Assembly: GCA_012523355.1 (NCBI GenBank)
Contig: JAAYIR010000006.1
Coordinates: 1 to 43,510 of the forward strand
Source: a candidate division WS1 bacterium
GTDB lineage: Bacteria; Armatimonadota; Zipacnadia; Zipacnadales; Zipacnadaceae
Direction: 5' to 3'
DNA: 43,510 nt
Below are positions 41,848 through 43,510 of the stretch, piece by piece (within the stretch, counting starts at the first letter, position 1; the number at the start of each line of letters is the position of its first letter). A program made the position numbers and the translations under genes. The notes under the pieces were generated by a model, which was not told the DNA's origin, did not search any database, and saw only the letters and a list, made by a program, of their open reading frames with translations.

Positions 41848-43497
41848 TCAGACGCGGGTGCCGTCGGGCTGCAGGGTCAGCAAGGGGGGCACAAGCGCCT
41901 CGCCTTGCGGCCTGGGAGGGCTGGCTCCGGGGGAGAATAGACGCAAGGTCTGGCTCTCCGGGCTAAGCGCCGCGGTAGCGCCGGTAATATTCAAGATTGC
42001 CTGCAGCGGCACATAGGCACGATCTCCGTAGAGCACGGGCGGGAGCAAGAGACTGACCTCGCGGCCATTGCGTTCTGCACGCAAGCTGTTCAGACGCAGA
42101 CGGAACTGCCCCGTTGCCGAGGCGAGGAGAAGGCTCTGGGTCGGGGCCTCGTAGACACAGGCGGTGCCTAGACGCTCAAAGGTAGGCACCGCTGGGAGCA
42201 GAGGCTGACCGTTGCAGGCCAGGACCGGGCCGGGACACGCGACCTCCTGACCGTCACTCTCCACGCGCAGCGGTGGGGCTGACGGGTGTACGCGGAATTC
42301 CTGGCCGGCGATGGTATATATCACCTGGCCATCGAAGATGCTGGTCAGGCCCTTCAGCTCGGAGAGGGTAACCGGCTGGTAGCCGCGGGCCAGAAGCTCC
42401 GGGAGCAGGCGGCTGAGGGCTGCGACCGTCTGGCTGCGGTCGCCACCGCCATCGTGCATCAGCACCACGGCGCCGGGATGCAGGTGGCGCAGGATGCGCT
42501 GACAGATGACGTCAGCGCCGGGCTTGCGCCAGTCGTTGGTATCTACGCTCCAGAGAATCTGCTGAAGACCGGCAGCCTGGATCCCGGCCTTGACGGAGGC
42601 GTTGGTCGAGCCGTAGGGCGGGCGTTCCCAGGCCAGCGGCAAGGACTCGCCGGCCAGTGATCGCAGCGCCTTCATGCAACGCTGCGAATCAGCGGTGACC
42701 TGGGCCTGGGTGAGCCTGGTCAGGTGCGGATGGGACCAGCTATGTATGGCGATTTCGTGTCCACCGGCCACGACCTGGCGGAGGACCCCAGGATAGGCCT
42801 GAGCCATCTGCCCGAGGACAAAGAAGGTGGCGCGCACCTCGTACTTGTCAAGGGTCTTGAGAAGCATCGGGGTGTAGCGGGGACTGGGGCCATCATCGAA
42901 GGTCAGAGCGATGAGCTTCTTCTCCCCGGTCGGTTGGTTGACCACAGGACTGACCTGGGCAATTTCCACGGCTCCGAGCTGGCCACTGAAGCCGCGCTCC
43001 TCGCGACGCAAGCCCACGAAGGAGGCGGCAGCGGCAGGCAAGGGAGCGCGCCGGCCGTTAGCCAAGCGCGGGGTTGGAGGCAAATGACGTAGGGTGGTGG
43101 TGAGGGGCTCGGTGACATCGCGCCCCGGGCAGACCGTGAGCTCGTCACCGCCCCGGATGACCGTCTGGGGGGTGATAGGTTGGCCGTTGCGGCGGAAGGA
43201 CACGGGCAGTCCGCCTCCGGCAACCAGAATCTCACCGCGGGCGTCGAGCAGGTCTCCGGCCTGGAGGGGGTGACCCAGAAGCCGAGCGCAGTCCGCTGCC
43301 GTGCCGGCCTGGCGCAGGGGTAGGGCTTGACCGTTGAGATAGAAGTGGTGAGGACGCAGACCAGCCAACAGGCACAGAAGCAGCAGAAGCAGGAGCATGA
43401 CGCCGCCGGCCACACGGCGGGCGGCGGCTACCTGCTGGCCGACCCGCTGGTGGTACGTGGTCTCTGCGTGGCTCAGAGCTGCGTCGCTGGTGTGCAT
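41848..43497 (-). CDS. Membrane-anchored polysaccharide deacetylase (NodB domain) with copper-amine-oxidase-N-like tail
   Basis: 549 residues from ATG 43497, near the window end; GGGGGG lies upstream, so a longer start outside the window is not excluded. One membrane helix (33-46, VMLLLLLLLCLLAG) anchors it with the enzyme outside. A small beta region follows (50-140). The NodB domain has all five motifs: TFDDGPSP (catalytic Asp, metal Asp), HSWSHPHL (two His ligands), RPPYGSTN, VDTNDW and LMHDGGGD. The last 150 residues (EVSLLLPPVLYGDRAYVPLQAIL) match the copper amine oxidase N-terminal-like domain often found on cell-wall proteins. It removes N- or O-acetyl groups from cell-wall or exopolysaccharide chains. 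Confidence 0.92.
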   Translation of the reverse strand: MHTSDAALSHAETTYHQRVGQQVAAARRVAGGVMLLLLLLLCLLAGLRPHHFYLNGQALPLRQAGTAADCARLLGHPLQAGDLLDARGEILVAGGGLPVSFRRNGQPITPQTVIRGGDELTVCPGRDVTEPLTTTLRHLPPTPRLANGRRAPLPAAAASFVGLRREERGFSGQLGAVEIAQVSPVVNQPTGEKKLIALTFDDGPSPRYTPMLLKTLDKYEVRATFFVLGQMAQAYPGVLRQVVAGGHEIAIHSWSHPHLTRLTQAQVTADSQRCMKALRSLAGESLPLAWERPPYGSTNASVKAGIQAAGLQQILWSVDTNDWRKPGADVICQRILRHLHPGAVVLMHDGGGDRSQTVAALSRLLPELLARGYQPVTLSELKGLTSIFDGQVIYTIAGQEFRVHPSAPPLRVESDGQEVACPGPVLACNGQPLLPAVPTFERLGTACVYEAPTQSLLLASATGQFRLRLNSLRAERNGREVSLLLPPVLYGDRAYVPLQAILNITGATAALSPESQTLRLFSPGASPPRPQGEALVPPLLTLQPDGTRV

Positions 43498-43510
43498 GGT
43501 TGAGCCCCCC

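Overview
The window is GC-rich, densely coded bacterial chromosome. No rRNA, complete tRNA, CRISPR array, transposase or phage gene was recognised. The gene set suggests an uncultivated, probably anaerobic or facultative, polysaccharide-degrading bacterium: secreted LamG, GH42-like and DUF4091 proteins, a sulfatase, a polysaccharide deacetylase with a copper-amine-oxidase-N-like tail, UroD-like and creatininase-family proteins. Armatimonadota, or a Planctomycetota/Hydrogenedentota-type lineage, would fit, but this is a low-confidence guess because there is no marker gene.

Layout. (1) 1-3431 (-) is a large secreted LamG/glycosidase-like protein cut by the window edge. (2) 3691-6477 (+) is a one-gene fusion of DUF1638 to a hydantoinase/oxoprolinase (HyuA-type) ATPase. 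(3) 6517-27203 is a run of genes all on the minus strand. In transcription order: GH42-like protein, five-PAS histidine kinase, formate-THF ligase, UroD-like methyltransferase, HEPN protein, FchA cyclohydrolase, FolD, MetF, creatininase-family hydrolase, unknown secreted protein, HPS-RraA fusion, PanE-like reductase, ASRT-like small protein, sulfatase, and a MeTr (AcsE/MtgA-type) methyltransferase. (4) 27454-33845 (+) is a tandem pair of secreted DUF4091/GH123-like proteins with a 1-nt overlap, meeting a convergent clan-D-like glycosidase (33930-35897) at a strong hairpin. (5) 36022-41483 (-) holds a stand-alone B12-methionine-synthase activation-domain protein, an exopolysaccharide sugar transferase, and the sulfate-activation set cysC, alkaline-phosphatase-superfamily protein and sat. 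(6) 41848-43497 (-) is a membrane-anchored polysaccharide deacetylase.

How the genes fit together. The window encodes every enzyme of the tetrahydrofolate C1 ladder between formate and methyl-THF (Fhs, FchA, FolD, MetF), plus a methyl-THF:corrinoid methyltransferase, a UroD-like methyltransferase, a corrinoid-reactivation-type domain and a DUF1638-HyuA fusion. HPS could add formaldehyde fixation, and the creatininase family includes formamide hydrolases that release formate. With the glycosidases and sulfatase alongside, I infer a pathway linking breakdown of (perhaps methylated and sulfated) glycans to corrinoid/folate C1 metabolism. No corrinoid carrier protein and no CO dehydrogenase/acetyl-CoA synthase gene is in the window, so the corrinoid step is incomplete here.

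The most unusual points are: the DUF1638-HyuA fusion; a FolD with Gln in place of the catalytic Lys, beside a separate FchA; a three-hairpin leader containing a T-loop between a good promoter and the fhs start; a HEPN gene coupled to the UroD gene; and a family of hairpin repeats whose end supplies the stop codon of several genes.
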